In this document: in pieces, positions 1-8,976 of the stretch
How positions within the stretch are numbered: the stretch's first letter is position 1
How the letters are laid out: every line of letters begins with the position of its first letter
Assembly: GCA_913060515.1 (NCBI GenBank)
Contig: CAJXRZ010000052.1
Span: forward strand, 1-40,752
Direction of reading: 5' to 3'
Origin: an uncultured Pseudomonadota bacterium
GTDB taxonomy: Bacteria > Myxococcota_A > UBA796 > CAJQPC01
Length of the DNA: 40,752 bases
Notes under the pieces: model-generated
Database searches by the model: none
What the model was told of the DNA's origin: nothing
The model's input: only the letters and a program-made list of their open reading frames with translations
Translations under genes and position numbers: made by a program

Positions 1-87
1 TTCCGGTCGGGGTTGCTGTCGGGGTGTTCCCCTTTCAGCCCAACGCTTTTAACAGACCGCCACACTCCGTCAAGCGAATCGGGCAGA

Positions 88-108
88 AGTGATCACCGAA
101 TGATCACT
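88..108 (-). terminator. Stem-loop over the stop codon of the IPT/TIG lipoprotein gene
   Basis: A perfect inverted repeat has 8-base arms AGTGATCA and TGATCACT and a 5-base loop. On the minus strand the loop reads TTCGG. It overlaps the TGA stop of the gene ending at 104. No run of T follows on the minus strand, so it could be a weak terminator or a 3'-end stabilising hairpin. The rest of 1-103 shows nothing I can name. Confidence 0.4.
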
Positions 109-2728
109 CGCTGTCGTCTGCTGCGTTCTCGCAGTCTGGATCTGCGGAATCGATCAGCTCGTCACCATCGTTGTCGACGCCGTCATTGCATTGAGTCGAC
201 CCAATGGTCGTCTCAAACTGGAAGGCCTCGTAGCGAGGCTGGCAGTCCGGATCGTGTCCGTCGACCAGGCCGTCTGAGTCGTCATCAACCCCGTTGTCGC
301 ACTCAGTCCCCCAAACGGCTGCTTCGTCGTTCAGGAAGCCGTCTGGCTCGTGACCGAAGTCTGGGTTCCAGCAGCTCGGGTCCTCCGCATCTTTGAGCCC
401 GTCGCCATCGTTGTCGATGGTGTCGTAGCACTCGGTCGTGATGGGGTCGGTGCTCTTCCAGCCCTTGGAGCCCTCGGAGAAGTAGGGACTCTTCTCACAG
501 CCAGGGTCAAAGGCATCCCAGAAGTTGTCCCTTTGGACATCGGACTCATTGTCCTGGCCGTCTCTGCAGACCTCCTCGACCGCCTCAGGGTCCTCCCTGT
601 CGGCGGTGGGGCCGTTGAGCACACAGAAGTAGTCCTCGGAATCGACGTCCATGTGGCCGTCGTTGTCTATTCCGTCGTTGCAGGCCGTACCCAGGAATCC
701 GCCTTCGCTGGTACCGGAGCCATCTACACATCCCGGTTCCTCGGCGTCAATCCAACCATCGCCATCGTTGTCCAGGCCATCGGAGCAAAGCCACGCGGGA
801 TCATCTTCCCCAAGTTCCGCGGACTCTTGGTCAACGCACTCCCCATCGAGTTCATCAACCCAGCCATCGCCGTCGTCATCGAGGCCATTGCCACAATTGG
901 TTTCACCATCGAGGCCGTTCTCGCAGTTCTCGGTGTCTTCGGCATCGATCAGGCCGTTCCCATCATTGTCGATACCGTCTGAACAGCCGTACCCATCCAA
1001 GCTGCCGTCTTCGACGCCTTCCCGATTCTCCTCCTCGGCGATCAGGCAGTCGGCATCAAGGGCATCAGTCCAGCCATCGCCATCGTCGTCCCCGCAGTTG
1101 TCACAGGTTCCTCGGTCAATGGCTGGTTCATGGTCGGTAATGCTCAGCCCAAAGGTTCCCGAAGCGTAGGCTACAACCAAGTCTCCGCCCTCAAGGAAGG
1201 GGTGGTTGATGTTCTCGTTTCGGAGGCGGTACTCAGTGACGCGGTTCAGAGCGTAAGTGAGCATCCCGTAGTTCCCGTCCGCTGTCCGGAACTCACAGGT
1301 TTCTTTGTTGGTGAGCAGGTCCGTGGTGCAAGCAGAGAGGTTGTAGTTGGACAGCGCCGGAAACTGGTCCATCAGTTCGGTAGTCACAACCAACTGGGAG
1401 CGCCCAGTCTCAGGATTGACGTTGTAGACGTCCGGGACAACGATGGTTGCCTGGATTGGGAAGCCGCTGACTCCGTACCAGCCGGCCTGGAACTGAGCAA
1501 TGGTCATGCGGACGTTGGTTTGAACGTCCTGGATGAGCTCATGCTCCGAGTAGACAACACCGCTTGGTTCCCATTCAATGACCATTACGGCATCTTCGAC
1601 GTCCGTTGCGCAGCCAAGGAAATCGACCGCGCTGTTCGTTACCGGAGCACCCTGGTAGATTGCTGTAAAGGCAGCATCTACCGAGAAGTTCACACTCTCC
1701 GGGAAGGTCAAGAACAGCGTGTCGTCGTTCAGACCAGTGTCCTTCGCGGACAGCTGGACGGTCGTGTGGCACAACGGGTCCTGCCCATCCGTCAGGCCGT
1801 CATCGTTGTCGTCGAAACCATTTGCACAGCTTGCCTTTCGCGCCTCTGCATCGCCGTCCGCCTCTCCAACAGGCACCATAAATGGTGTTTGAATCGGCCA
1901 TTCAGCAGCATATCGACTCGTGTTCGTCTCGAACTCTTGGACCTCACAGTAGTTCAGTTCTCCGTGGAAATACTCGCGACTGCTGGCTGCGTTGCAGTCC
2001 CCCTCAGCCCACTGAGCGGGAATCACAATGGTCCCCTCCATCCTCTCCGGCTGCCAGGAAATGCAAGTGCTTCCCGAAGCGTTGGGGTTGGTCAGCGCAA
2101 TGTCGCTTGGCATTTCCTTCCGGAGGCCATCCACCGCCTGAACAAAGGGACGGTATGCGGGAGTTTGAACCACCCACTCTGGCCCCGTTGAGTCGGTTCC
2201 ACCGAGCCAACCGATTGAGCCCATGTGTGCACGCGGGAAGGCAAAGTTGTACCACTCTAAACTAGAGAAGAATCCGAACCCACTCACCCATAGAGCTTCT
2301 TCGCTGTTGTCAAAGCTGTCGCGCCAGAAGTCGTTGAGCAGGATGTACCCAGCTTGGTTGTCTGTCGCGCCGTTGACCAGGTACTCGTAGGCATCCAGCA
2401 GCTCACCTTGCCCCTGAGCGGTTGCCACGCGGATGTCCACCAATCCCCCTGAGAGGGGGCCCTTGGGAGAGATGACCGTGATCTCGCTCGAGGTGACAGA
2501 GAGGATCTCGGCGTTCAATGATCCAAACTGGACAGAAACCTTCTCAGCGTCGTCGCCGAATCCTGATCCGGTGATGGTCAGCTCCAGCCCGCCAAGGTTT
2601 CCCACCTCGAAGGGGTCCCCGGACACGCCATCAACAGTGACGCTATTCGCGTTCGCGTAGTAGGCCACCCGCTCACCTGAAGAACAGGCTGCGAAGGTGA
2701 GAAACAAGAGTGCGATTGAACTGCGCAT
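104..2728 (-). CDS. Lipoprotein with IPT/TIG domain and ten Cys-bounded calcium-binding-type repeats
   Basis: An 874-residue exported protein and the last gene of a four-gene surface operon. The start at 2728 gives a short lipoprotein signal with Cys15 (FAAC lipobox) and has an AGAGGG Shine-Dalgarno. An upstream in-frame start at 2764 would add 12 residues inside the previous gene. Residues about 25-115 look like an IPT/TIG immunoglobulin-like domain. One acidic repeat lies near residues 301-320. After a domain I do not recognise, nine more fill about residue 545 to the end. Each runs Cys, then DNDGDG-like, then a D-E/A-D-P element and a closing Cys. DxDxDG motifs are known calcium ligands in thrombospondin-3 and EF-hand-like repeats; calcium binding here is inferred. 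No C-terminal sorting tail is visible. The gene starts one base after the preceding stop. Confidence 0.85.
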   Translation of the reverse strand: MRSSIALLFLTFAACSSGERVAYYANANSVTVDGVSGDPFEVGNLGGLELTITGSGFGDDAEKVSVQFGSLNAEILSVTSSEITVISPKGPLSGGLVDIRVATAQGQGELLDAYEYLVNGATDNQAGYILLNDFWRDSFDNSEEALWVSGFGFFSSLEWYNFAFPRAHMGSIGWLGGTDSTGPEWVVQTPAYRPFVQAVDGLRKEMPSDIALTNPNASGSTCISWQPERMEGTIVIPAQWAEGDCNAASSREYFHGELNYCEVQEFETNTSRYAAEWPIQTPFMVPVGEADGDAEARKASCANGFDDNDDGLTDGQDPLCHTTVQLSAKDTGLNDDTLFLTFPESVNFSVDAAFTAIYQGAPVTNSAVDFLGCATDVEDAVMVIEWEPSGVVYSEHELIQDVQTNVRMTIAQFQAGWYGVSGFPIQATIVVPDVYNVNPETGRSQLVVTTELMDQFPALSNYNLSACTTDLLTNKETCEFRTADGNYGMLTYALNRVTEYRLRNENINHPFLEGGDLVVAYASGTFGLSITDHEPAIDRGTCDNCGDDDGDGWTDALDADCLIAEEENREGVEDGSLDGYGCSDGIDNDGNGLIDAEDTENCENGLDGETNCGNGLDDDGDGWVDELDGECVDQESAELGEDDPAWLCSDGLDNDGDGWIDAEEPGCVDGSGTSEGGFLGTACNDGIDNDGHMDVDSEDYFCVLNGPTADREDPEAVEEVCRDGQDNESDVQRDNFWDAFDPGCEKSPYFSEGSKGWKSTDPITTECYDTIDNDGDGLKDAEDPSCWNPDFGHEPDGFLNDEAAVWGTECDNGVDDDSDGLVDGHDPDCQPRYEAFQFETTIGSTQCNDGVDNDGDELIDSADPDCENAADDSE
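113..1115 (-). repeat. Coding tandem repeats (DNDGDG type, nine copies)
   Basis: Nine imperfect copies of a 20-25 residue unit, Cys-x-DG-x-DNDGDG-x-x-D-x-x-DP-x-Cys, with variable linkers. At the DNA level the element CCATCGCCATCGTTGTC and close variants recur. Copies six and seven are degenerate and lack the full DNDGDG core. A tenth copy stands alone at about 1769-1828. Confidence 0.75.
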
Positions 2729-2729
2729 C

Positions 2730-4229
2730 TTAATTGCCCTCTGGGCGAAGGGAGTCAGCGTCATCGACCCATAGGCGGCCGATCACGACGGAGTTGGCGA
2801 CGACCTTGACTGGGCTAATGTCCCTTCGGAAACCAGCCTGGTCCCGGACGTCGGGGAGAGTCGCGTTGAGTTCGGTTCCGCGGGAGAAGTAGAAGACTGC
2901 TCCTTCGGAACCATTGGCATGCGCATACTCAAGAGCAGAAGCAAGGTGCTCCTGAGTGAGAACGAACTCGCCGTCGTCGACCAGTCCGCAACTCACCTCT
3001 GCCAGGTTTGAGCTCGGCTCCCCCTGGAGCGTGACCGGCAGCTCTCCGACGTCATCAAGCAAGCTCTCGTCAAAGACATAGTCAATGTCTCGTCGCACAT
3101 CGCACTCAAGCGGCGGCCGAGTCCCACCTTGCGTGTCGTCCACGGCCTGCACCAAGTAGCGCTCGGCATCCCGATCCACTGGACCAAGGAAGCGCACGTT
3201 CAACGTGACTCGCTCACCTTCGGCACCTTCTGGAACGGCCCAACGGAAGGTCAGTTCTCCAGAGTCAGTATCCCAAGGTCCCGTGAACATCTGGCCGCTG
3301 CGATCGACGGTGACTTCAGCGCCTGGTCCACTTGAAACCTCCTCTTCAGGCTCAAGAAACTGACTGCAGTCCTGGCCTTCCTCACCTGCTGAGGTTGGAC
3401 GCCCCCAGAACTGAACACAGCTCGTCCACGTGTCTACTCCGAGGTCCTCACCCAGACTATTCCTTGCCTGGCCGACCCACGAGAGACTCAACGCGGTGGG
3501 GTTGTTGGGCAGCACAACAGACTGGGCTTCCAGGCTGCCAGAGGGAACCGGAATCGACGAGACCGGTGCCTCGATTGGTGGCATACCGCCACCAAACTTC
3601 ATGGTGAAGCTCGCCCCCGGCTTCCAGTTGCTTTGCTGGATGATCTCGTCTTCATAGTTTCCGTCTTCCTGAAGCGCGTAATGCAGCAACGGTACTGGTC
3701 GGTACGGCTCCACCTGGCTGTAGTAGACGAAGACATCTTGGGGATTCGGAGGATAGATCTCCGGGATTCGACCGAAGTTGAACTGAGTTTCCCCATCGTC
3801 GGTCTCAAAGCTCAGCTCAGATCCGAGCTCAACTGTCGAAGCCATCAAGAAGGAGAATGGCTCAAAGTTGGTCCAACAAGCATCCCCGTCCGCCGTGGAC
3901 GGCCCGACTCCGATGGTCCCATGGAGAACATGGGGCGCCGGCACCAGGTCATCAAAGACGAAGGCCAAGCCGTAGACCATCTCGTAGGGTGGCTGGAAGC
4001 TCAGCGAGTCAACTCCGATCTCCTCGTAGGAGCCGAATCCAACGGCACCGAGGGACAAACCACCGCTGCTGAAGTTGAGAAGGTCCAACTCAACCAAGCC
4101 ACCGTAGTACTCAGGAAGTGGGCCAATCTCGTCTGGGTTCAGGCCGACACCGGCGAACTTGACGTCCGACTCGGTGATGTTTCGACCACAGCCAACGAGG
4201 GCAAGCATAGAAAGTAGGGTGATGCTCAT
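2730..4229 (-). CDS. Hypothetical lipoprotein of the surface operon
   Basis: A 499-residue protein with a very short signal: 13 residues without Lys or Arg before Cys14 (LVGC lipobox). The start is forced, because the TAG stop of the upstream gene is in the same frame four codons before the ATG. The Shine-Dalgarno TAGGAG includes that stop codon. The mature part is acidic, rich in Gly, Pro and Ser, with predicted beta strands and several Cys. I recognise no family. The gene lies between the large protease/barrel gene (9-base gap) and the IPT/TIG repeat lipoprotein (1-base gap), so a shared role at the cell envelope is likely. GC content looks slightly lower than in the genes to the right. Confidence 0.8.
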   Translation of the reverse strand: MSITLLSMLALVGCGRNITESDVKFAGVGLNPDEIGPLPEYYGGLVELDLLNFSSGGLSLGAVGFGSYEEIGVDSLSFQPPYEMVYGLAFVFDDLVPAPHVLHGTIGVGPSTADGDACWTNFEPFSFLMASTVELGSELSFETDDGETQFNFGRIPEIYPPNPQDVFVYYSQVEPYRPVPLLHYALQEDGNYEDEIIQQSNWKPGASFTMKFGGGMPPIEAPVSSIPVPSGSLEAQSVVLPNNPTALSLSWVGQARNSLGEDLGVDTWTSCVQFWGRPTSAGEEGQDCSQFLEPEEEVSSGPGAEVTVDRSGQMFTGPWDTDSGELTFRWAVPEGAEGERVTLNVRFLGPVDRDAERYLVQAVDDTQGGTRPPLECDVRRDIDYVFDESLLDDVGELPVTLQGEPSSNLAEVSCGLVDDGEFVLTQEHLASALEYAHANGSEGAVFYFSRGTELNATLPDVRDQAGFRRDISPVKVVANSVVIGRLWVDDADSLRPEGN

Positions 4230-4238
4230 GATGGTCTC

Positions 4239-7200
4239 CTACCAGCCCGTACCGATACCGATGTAGACACGAACTCCAGGGAGCTCGCTCTCAGCACTGA
4301 GCGCATCGCCCAGGCCGTTGTCCGCGGTCGTGATGACGTCGTCGCCGTTGACATCGCCGACACCGCGAATCTCATTGAAGCCGTAGGCCACTCGAACAAA
4401 GCTGTTCCAGGGCGCGCGGTTGAACATGATTGAGGAAATCCGGACCTCTGCACCTGCGTCGTACAAGAAGTAGTTCTCCTTGAACTGGCCGGTGCCAGTG
4501 ACGGGTGAGTTCTTGTAGGCGTAGTCACGGAAGGGTCGCTCTCGGTACAGGTCGGCCTCGTCGTAAGCTACCCGAGTGCCGAAGCGGTCGGTGTAGTACT
4601 TGGAGGCATCGTCCGGTGCCCGGTAGGACCAGAGGTTGCCCGCCGTACCCATGACCTGTGCGTCAATCCGGTAGACGTAGAGCGGTCCAATCTTCTTGTT
4701 GATGTTGTCCTTGACCTTGAAGCGATAGGCCGCGTTCAAGATCGCCATGGTCTCGCCCGAGAGGGAGAAGCCAGGGTAGCCAGCGAAGAAGGTGTTGGGC
4801 TGTACTGCGCCGCTGCCGAACCAGTAGGGATGACGGCCGCCTGCGCGGAACTCATCATTGAACTGCACGTTGCGGTCGATGTAGCCACCTTGCAGGTCTA
4901 CAGAGAAGGTGTGCTGCTGCTTGCGCGCCAAGCCCAAGAGGCCCAGTGGGTCCCAGCCCGCAATGGGCTTGACCGGCATGTACTTGGTGATTCGACCCTG
5001 GTACGAATTGTAGTGGTACGCGTCCAGGCGCTGTCCATCGTCGGTGTCGACACCGTAGTAGGGCGCATACACAATGTCGGTGTAGCCATGGGCATAGTTC
5101 AGATCGATCATCGTGCCGCTGCGCGGCAGCGGGTTGCGCTGGCTGATGTTGCTGTAGGTCGCGTTCACGAAGCCCGTGGCTCGCCACGAGAAGGGCTCAA
5201 AGGCCGTGTCCGAGATGGTCTGGAAGCCAAAGGACAAAGCAGAGGCGCCAGCGCTGATGTCGATGTTCCCGTTGAAGGGATAGCTCATGCCACCAAAGAC
5301 CATGTTCTGGACTTGAGCCTGCTCGCCTTCAAAGTAGGTCTGGTCGGCGGTGGTAGAGAAGTTTCCGTCTGCATCAAAGGCACGGGCAAAGTCCGACTTG
5401 GACTGGACCCGGTACACGGTGAGGAAGAAGCTGGGGTACCAGACCTGGTTGATGTACTGAGCCATCAAGGTGGTGTCTTCGCCCAGAATGGCCATGATGA
5501 CGCCACCGTGATCCTCGACAAAGTCCTGCATGAAGAGCTGGAATCCGGCGGTGATGCCCCAGTTGGTCATGCTGTCGTTGCCGTAGCGAATCAATGGGGT
5601 CGCCGTAGGCGGCATCATCGCGCGGGTGAATTTGTACTTCTTGGTGGCGGACTCCAGGAAGGAGAGGTCCTCGCTGTAGTCCAAGCCTGCCTGAACTTCG
5701 CCACGGTCCGGGGCGATGTTGAAGCGGTGGGTGGCGTCTCGGAGCATGAACTCGTCGCCCGCCAAGCCCCAAATCTTGAAACCGAAGGCGGTGTACATCG
5801 TGTACACGAGGTTGCCGTCTGGGGTCAGGGTCGGGCTGCTTGCGCCACCCAACACATTGGTCACCTGCTCCACTTCACGCGTAGCGGGGTCCATGCGGTA
5901 GATGTTGTAGATACCGTCGGGGTCCGAGGTGAAGTAGATCAAGCCGTCGTGACCCCAATGGGGGTCGTAGGACTCGTGCTTGTCCCAGGTCAACGCCTCG
6001 ATTTCCTTGGAAGCCACGTCGATCATGTAGAGGTCGTTCTGGTAGTTCCGGAACATCGAGAAGACGACCTTGGTTCCGTCGGGCGACCAGTCTGGGCGCT
6101 GGAACATGGTGCCGTCGTGGAACTCCGTCAGGTAGGTCTTCTCGCTACCATCCAGGTTGATGACAACCAGGTTGGTGCCGCCATCGAAGTACTCGATGTA
6201 GACCACCTGCTCCCCATTGGGGGACACGTTGGGGTCTGTGCCGCGCATGGTGTTGGGAATCGCGGTGTAGCGGTCCATGATCTTGTCTTGACCCAGGATG
6301 CTTCCCGGGTCCGTGGTCTCGATCATCTCACCCTTGACCTTGCGGGTCGTCGTGGTGAGTTCGCCAATGTAGAGCTGCTTCCAGTCGTAGCCGTCCTCTT
6401 CCAGCTTGAGCTTGCTCCAGTACTGGAAAGGAGTGCTCAAGGCGTCCTCGCTCATTGTGAGCACGACGGCATCCCGGCCAGGAATAAAGTCCCACTGGTG
6501 CGAGAAGGTCGCGCCCGTTCCCAACCTCCAGCTCAAACGGGAAGCCTCATCGCTGACGTCGGCGTCCGAGGTCGATGCGCCAGCAAAGGCTGAGAAGCTG
6601 CCCTCGGGGGTCGGGGTCACAAAGATGCGCCCGCCGTTGTAGCCAAAGTACTTGCCGTCATCGGAGAACTTGGGCTCAAGCTCCCAAGTACCGGTGGAGT
6701 GGCGCTCGTTCTCCCGCTCGTTTCGGTCGCTCTTCTCATACTCGTCGCGGTCGGAAGGCTTCTTGAACTCCCAAGCGCCAGGGCTGCCCTTGAGCTCCAA
6801 GCCCTCGACCTGGCCATCGGCCTGGATCTCGCGCTCGACCGCCTCGTACTTCTCGGTCACGTAGGCGACCCAGTCGTTGTAGAGGGTGCGGCCGTCAATG
6901 CCGATGACATCCTCGATGACGCTGTCCCAGTTGGGACGCCAGCCCTTGGAGTACTCGATGGCAAACCGAGCCATGGTCTCGTCGCCAAAGCGCTCACGGA
7001 TGTACAGGGCCATGTTGTAGCCCTGCTGGTAGCCGCGCTCGCCGTCACCCCAGTCCGAGGCGTCGACACGGCTCTCCCACTCACCGTAGTCCAGGAGCCG
7101 GTCCTGCAGCACGGTCATGCGGATGTTCTGGTCGCGCGCGGAGGTCCACCAGTAGTAGCCGGTGTTGTTGGACCAGAACTCAGCGCCGCCCTCGGTCCAC

Positions 7201-7787
7201 CACCAAGCGTCGTTGCTGGAGATGTAGAACTGAACGCCGGTGTCCATGTCGCGGATACCGTCGGAGTAGAGGCCGCCGACCAAGATGCCGCCGGTGCCCT
7301 CTGCAATCGAGGTGCTCGCCTTGAGCGAGACCACGTGAGCGAACTCATGAATGAGCACGTCGGAGAACCACTCTCCCCGACCACGCATCCGGTAGAAGTA
7401 GCCACCAGGGTTCGCGCTGATCTCAATCCAGTCCCAAGAGGGAATGGTGAATCCCTCCAGGTAGTCGGACTGATCCAAGATCACGACGTGGATCTTCTCT
7501 TTGAGGAAGTAGTTGAGCTCGCCACACATCAACGGCCACATGCGCTCGGATTCCACGGCGGAACGACGGGCGCTGTACTCCGCGTTGATGTAGTGCGGGT
7601 TCCCCTCCTCGGCGGTCTTCTTCGAGACGGGGTAGTGCACCGCAAAGTGCTCCGTATCGATGGTGTACCAGTCCAAGTCCGGGTGGTTGTAAGGCGAGAC
7701 GAACTTGGCCTCGGCTTGGGGAGCGAGCGCCATGCTGCCCAGACCCAAGGTCAGTGCGGCGACAGCGATGCGTGAGATGCGGCTCAT
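4239..7787 (-). CDS. Exported metalloprotease-like / beta-propeller / outer-membrane barrel protein
   Basis: A 1182-residue three-part protein. The start at 7787 is chosen for its GGGAG Shine-Dalgarno five bases upstream. The in-frame ATG at 7799 overlaps the upstream stop and has none. A signal peptide of about 27 residues ends in QAEA. Residues about 30-240 resemble the peptidase MA (gluzincin) fold, with HEFAH at 147-151 and a downstream W-x-x-EGGAEFW element that would supply the third zinc ligand. Residues about 360-660 hold TolB/PD40 propeller repeats (SPNG, SPDGTKVVF, DPDGIYNIY). The rest, to a C-terminal aromatic Trp, is rich in alternating aromatic strands, as in BamA/surface-antigen barrels. 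A protease active at the outer membrane is an inference. The propeller and barrel could instead be a secretion or adhesion module. Confidence 0.85.
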   Translation of the reverse strand: MSRISRIAVAALTLGLGSMALAPQAEAKFVSPYNHPDLDWYTIDTEHFAVHYPVSKKTAEEGNPHYINAEYSARRSAVESERMWPLMCGELNYFLKEKIHVVILDQSDYLEGFTIPSWDWIEISANPGGYFYRMRGRGEWFSDVLIHEFAHVVSLKASTSIAEGTGGILVGGLYSDGIRDMDTGVQFYISSNDAWWWTEGGAEFWSNNTGYYWWTSARDQNIRMTVLQDRLLDYGEWESRVDASDWGDGERGYQQGYNMALYIRERFGDETMARFAIEYSKGWRPNWDSVIEDVIGIDGRTLYNDWVAYVTEKYEAVEREIQADGQVEGLELKGSPGAWEFKKPSDRDEYEKSDRNERENERHSTGTWELEPKFSDDGKYFGYNGGRIFVTPTPEGSFSAFAGASTSDADVSDEASRLSWRLGTGATFSHQWDFIPGRDAVVLTMSEDALSTPFQYWSKLKLEEDGYDWKQLYIGELTTTTRKVKGEMIETTDPGSILGQDKIMDRYTAIPNTMRGTDPNVSPNGEQVVYIEYFDGGTNLVVINLDGSEKTYLTEFHDGTMFQRPDWSPDGTKVVFSMFRNYQNDLYMIDVASKEIEALTWDKHESYDPHWGHDGLIYFTSDPDGIYNIYRMDPATREVEQVTNVLGGASSPTLTPDGNLVYTMYTAFGFKIWGLAGDEFMLRDATHRFNIAPDRGEVQAGLDYSEDLSFLESATKKYKFTRAMMPPTATPLIRYGNDSMTNWGITAGFQLFMQDFVEDHGGVIMAILGEDTTLMAQYINQVWYPSFFLTVYRVQSKSDFARAFDADGNFSTTADQTYFEGEQAQVQNMVFGGMSYPFNGNIDISAGASALSFGFQTISDTAFEPFSWRATGFVNATYSNISQRNPLPRSGTMIDLNYAHGYTDIVYAPYYGVDTDDGQRLDAYHYNSYQGRITKYMPVKPIAGWDPLGLLGLARKQQHTFSVDLQGGYIDRNVQFNDEFRAGGRHPYWFGSGAVQPNTFFAGYPGFSLSGETMAILNAAYRFKVKDNINKKIGPLYVYRIDAQVMGTAGNLWSYRAPDDASKYYTDRFGTRVAYDEADLYRERPFRDYAYKNSPVTGTGQFKENYFLYDAGAEVRISSIMFNRAPWNSFVRVAYGFNEIRGVGDVNGDDVITTADNGLGDALSAESELPGVRVYIGIGTGW

Positions 7788-7798
7788 TGCGACTCCCA

Positions 7799-8818
7799 TC
7801 AGAAACGGAACTCAAGGCGACCAGTGAAGGTGGTGCCTCGGGTGGGGTGCAGGTCTTCGATGGGGAAGAACATCAAGTCTTCGCCGCGAACCGGGATGTA
7901 GGCGCCCGCGACCACGTCGATGCCGCGCGTCACATGGCCAATGGCGTTGATGTCAGCTCCCCAACCCCAACCCTCAGAGCCAACGATGGGCTCCAGGTTG
8001 CCGTTGGGCAGGAGTCCACCAGAAGTGGTTCCAGCCTCGACCGTGCCCCAACGCTTGAGCCACAGCCCGCCCTGCAGAGCCACCGGGCCCAGCTGAACCA
8101 TGCCTGCGGCGTCCAACTGAATCTGGTTGCCGGGCTTGAGGCGCCCGTTCAGCTGGTTGTTGGTGGTCTCGAGCAGGTATTGAGCGAGGCCAGAGAAGCG
8201 GTACATGTACCCAACACCGGCTTCGACCGCGAAGATGCCAATCTGGCGCTTTCCGCGGGCCGACAGTGTCAGGTCGGGTGTACCACTGGTTGTGATGAAG
8301 CGCTGGAAAGTGCTTGGACCGGCGATGTACGAGCCTGGCGACTCATTCCCCATCGGCACCTTCATCTCCGCCTTGGTCACGATCGACGTCAGCGGGACGT
8401 CGGTACGCAGGGGCTCGAAGGTGAAGGAGAAGCGGGGATCTCCCCAGTACATGCCCTTGGTGTCGGTGCCCAGGTTCTCATTCTGCAGACGCAGGTAGTG
8501 AACGGGCAGCTCCCAAGTGAGGTCACCACGGCGAAGGATGCCGTAGCGAACCCGAAGGGTCTCCTTGGTGTACAGCCACTCGGCGTAGTCCCATTCCAGC
8601 TTCTCGCCCTCTGGGCCCCAGTACTGGTTGGTGGACTTGACCTGGGCTTCGAGGCTGAGCTCAAGCCAGCCCTTTCCAAGGATCAGAGGACGCTCTACTT
8701 CTCGTGCGGAGAGGGGAGCGCGCATGGTCTTGGCTTCCCACGCAGTCGCCTGTGCTTCTGCTGGCATCAGAGCCGTACAGGACAGGGTGAGCGCAAGCGC
8801 CGGCCACAGCTTCTTCAT
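7799..8818 (-). CDS. Outer-membrane beta-barrel protein, first gene of the surface operon
   Basis: A 339-residue protein. The ATG at 8818 gives a classic signal peptide (MKKLWPALAL start, cleavage near AQATA). A TTG at 8848 would extend it by ten basic residues ahead of a second Met-Lys-Lys and lies inside a hairpin, so it is less likely. The mature part has many short amphipathic strands with aromatic girdle residues, a MKVPMG segment typical of PF13557-like transporters, and a C-terminal Phe (EFRF), as in outer-membrane proteins recognised by the Bam machinery. The substrate is unknown. Its stop codon overlaps an in-frame ATG of the next gene, so the two are probably co-translated. Confidence 0.8.
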   Translation of the reverse strand: MKKLWPALALTLSCTALMPAEAQATAWEAKTMRAPLSAREVERPLILGKGWLELSLEAQVKSTNQYWGPEGEKLEWDYAEWLYTKETLRVRYGILRRGDLTWELPVHYLRLQNENLGTDTKGMYWGDPRFSFTFEPLRTDVPLTSIVTKAEMKVPMGNESPGSYIAGPSTFQRFITTSGTPDLTLSARGKRQIGIFAVEAGVGYMYRFSGLAQYLLETTNNQLNGRLKPGNQIQLDAAGMVQLGPVALQGGLWLKRWGTVEAGTTSGGLLPNGNLEPIVGSEGWGWGADINAIGHVTRGIDVVAGAYIPVRGEDLMFFPIEDLHPTRGTTFTGRLEFRF

Positions 8819-8841
8819 TTTTGCGGACCTCGAACGGGGTG

Positions 8842-8861
8842 CCTTCAAGGAGGCTTGAAGG
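8842..8861 (-). promoter_or_regulatory. Leader hairpin upstream of the surface operon
   Basis: A perfect inverted repeat with 8-base arms CCTTCAAG and CTTGAAGG and a 4-base loop. On the minus strand it lies in the 5' leader, about 24-43 bases before the ATG at 8818. No T run follows, so an RNA stability or regulatory hairpin is more likely than a terminator, though it could terminate read-through from the methyltransferase gene. The rest of the 158-base gap (8819-8976) shows no clear promoter. Confidence 0.4.
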
Positions 8862-8976
8862 GCCCGGGCTGTTAACGCAGCGACGCGGAGGTCGCGACTC
8901 TGCCCCCGGGCAGGAGCGCGCCGACTTTACACCAGCGGCCCACCGCATACTCTTCCGCCCCGCCCTGGTCCCAAGC

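Noticed and set aside
113-1115. CRISPR-like periodic repeats
   Set aside because: The repeats are in-frame protein repeats of variable spacing inside a coding region, without unique spacers or cas genes.
4830-6593. Long plus-strand open frame (587 codons) antisense to the protease/propeller gene
   Set aside because: It is Val/Ala/Gly-rich without domain sense, and lies wholly opposite a gene with clear motifs; long antisense frames are expected at this GC content.
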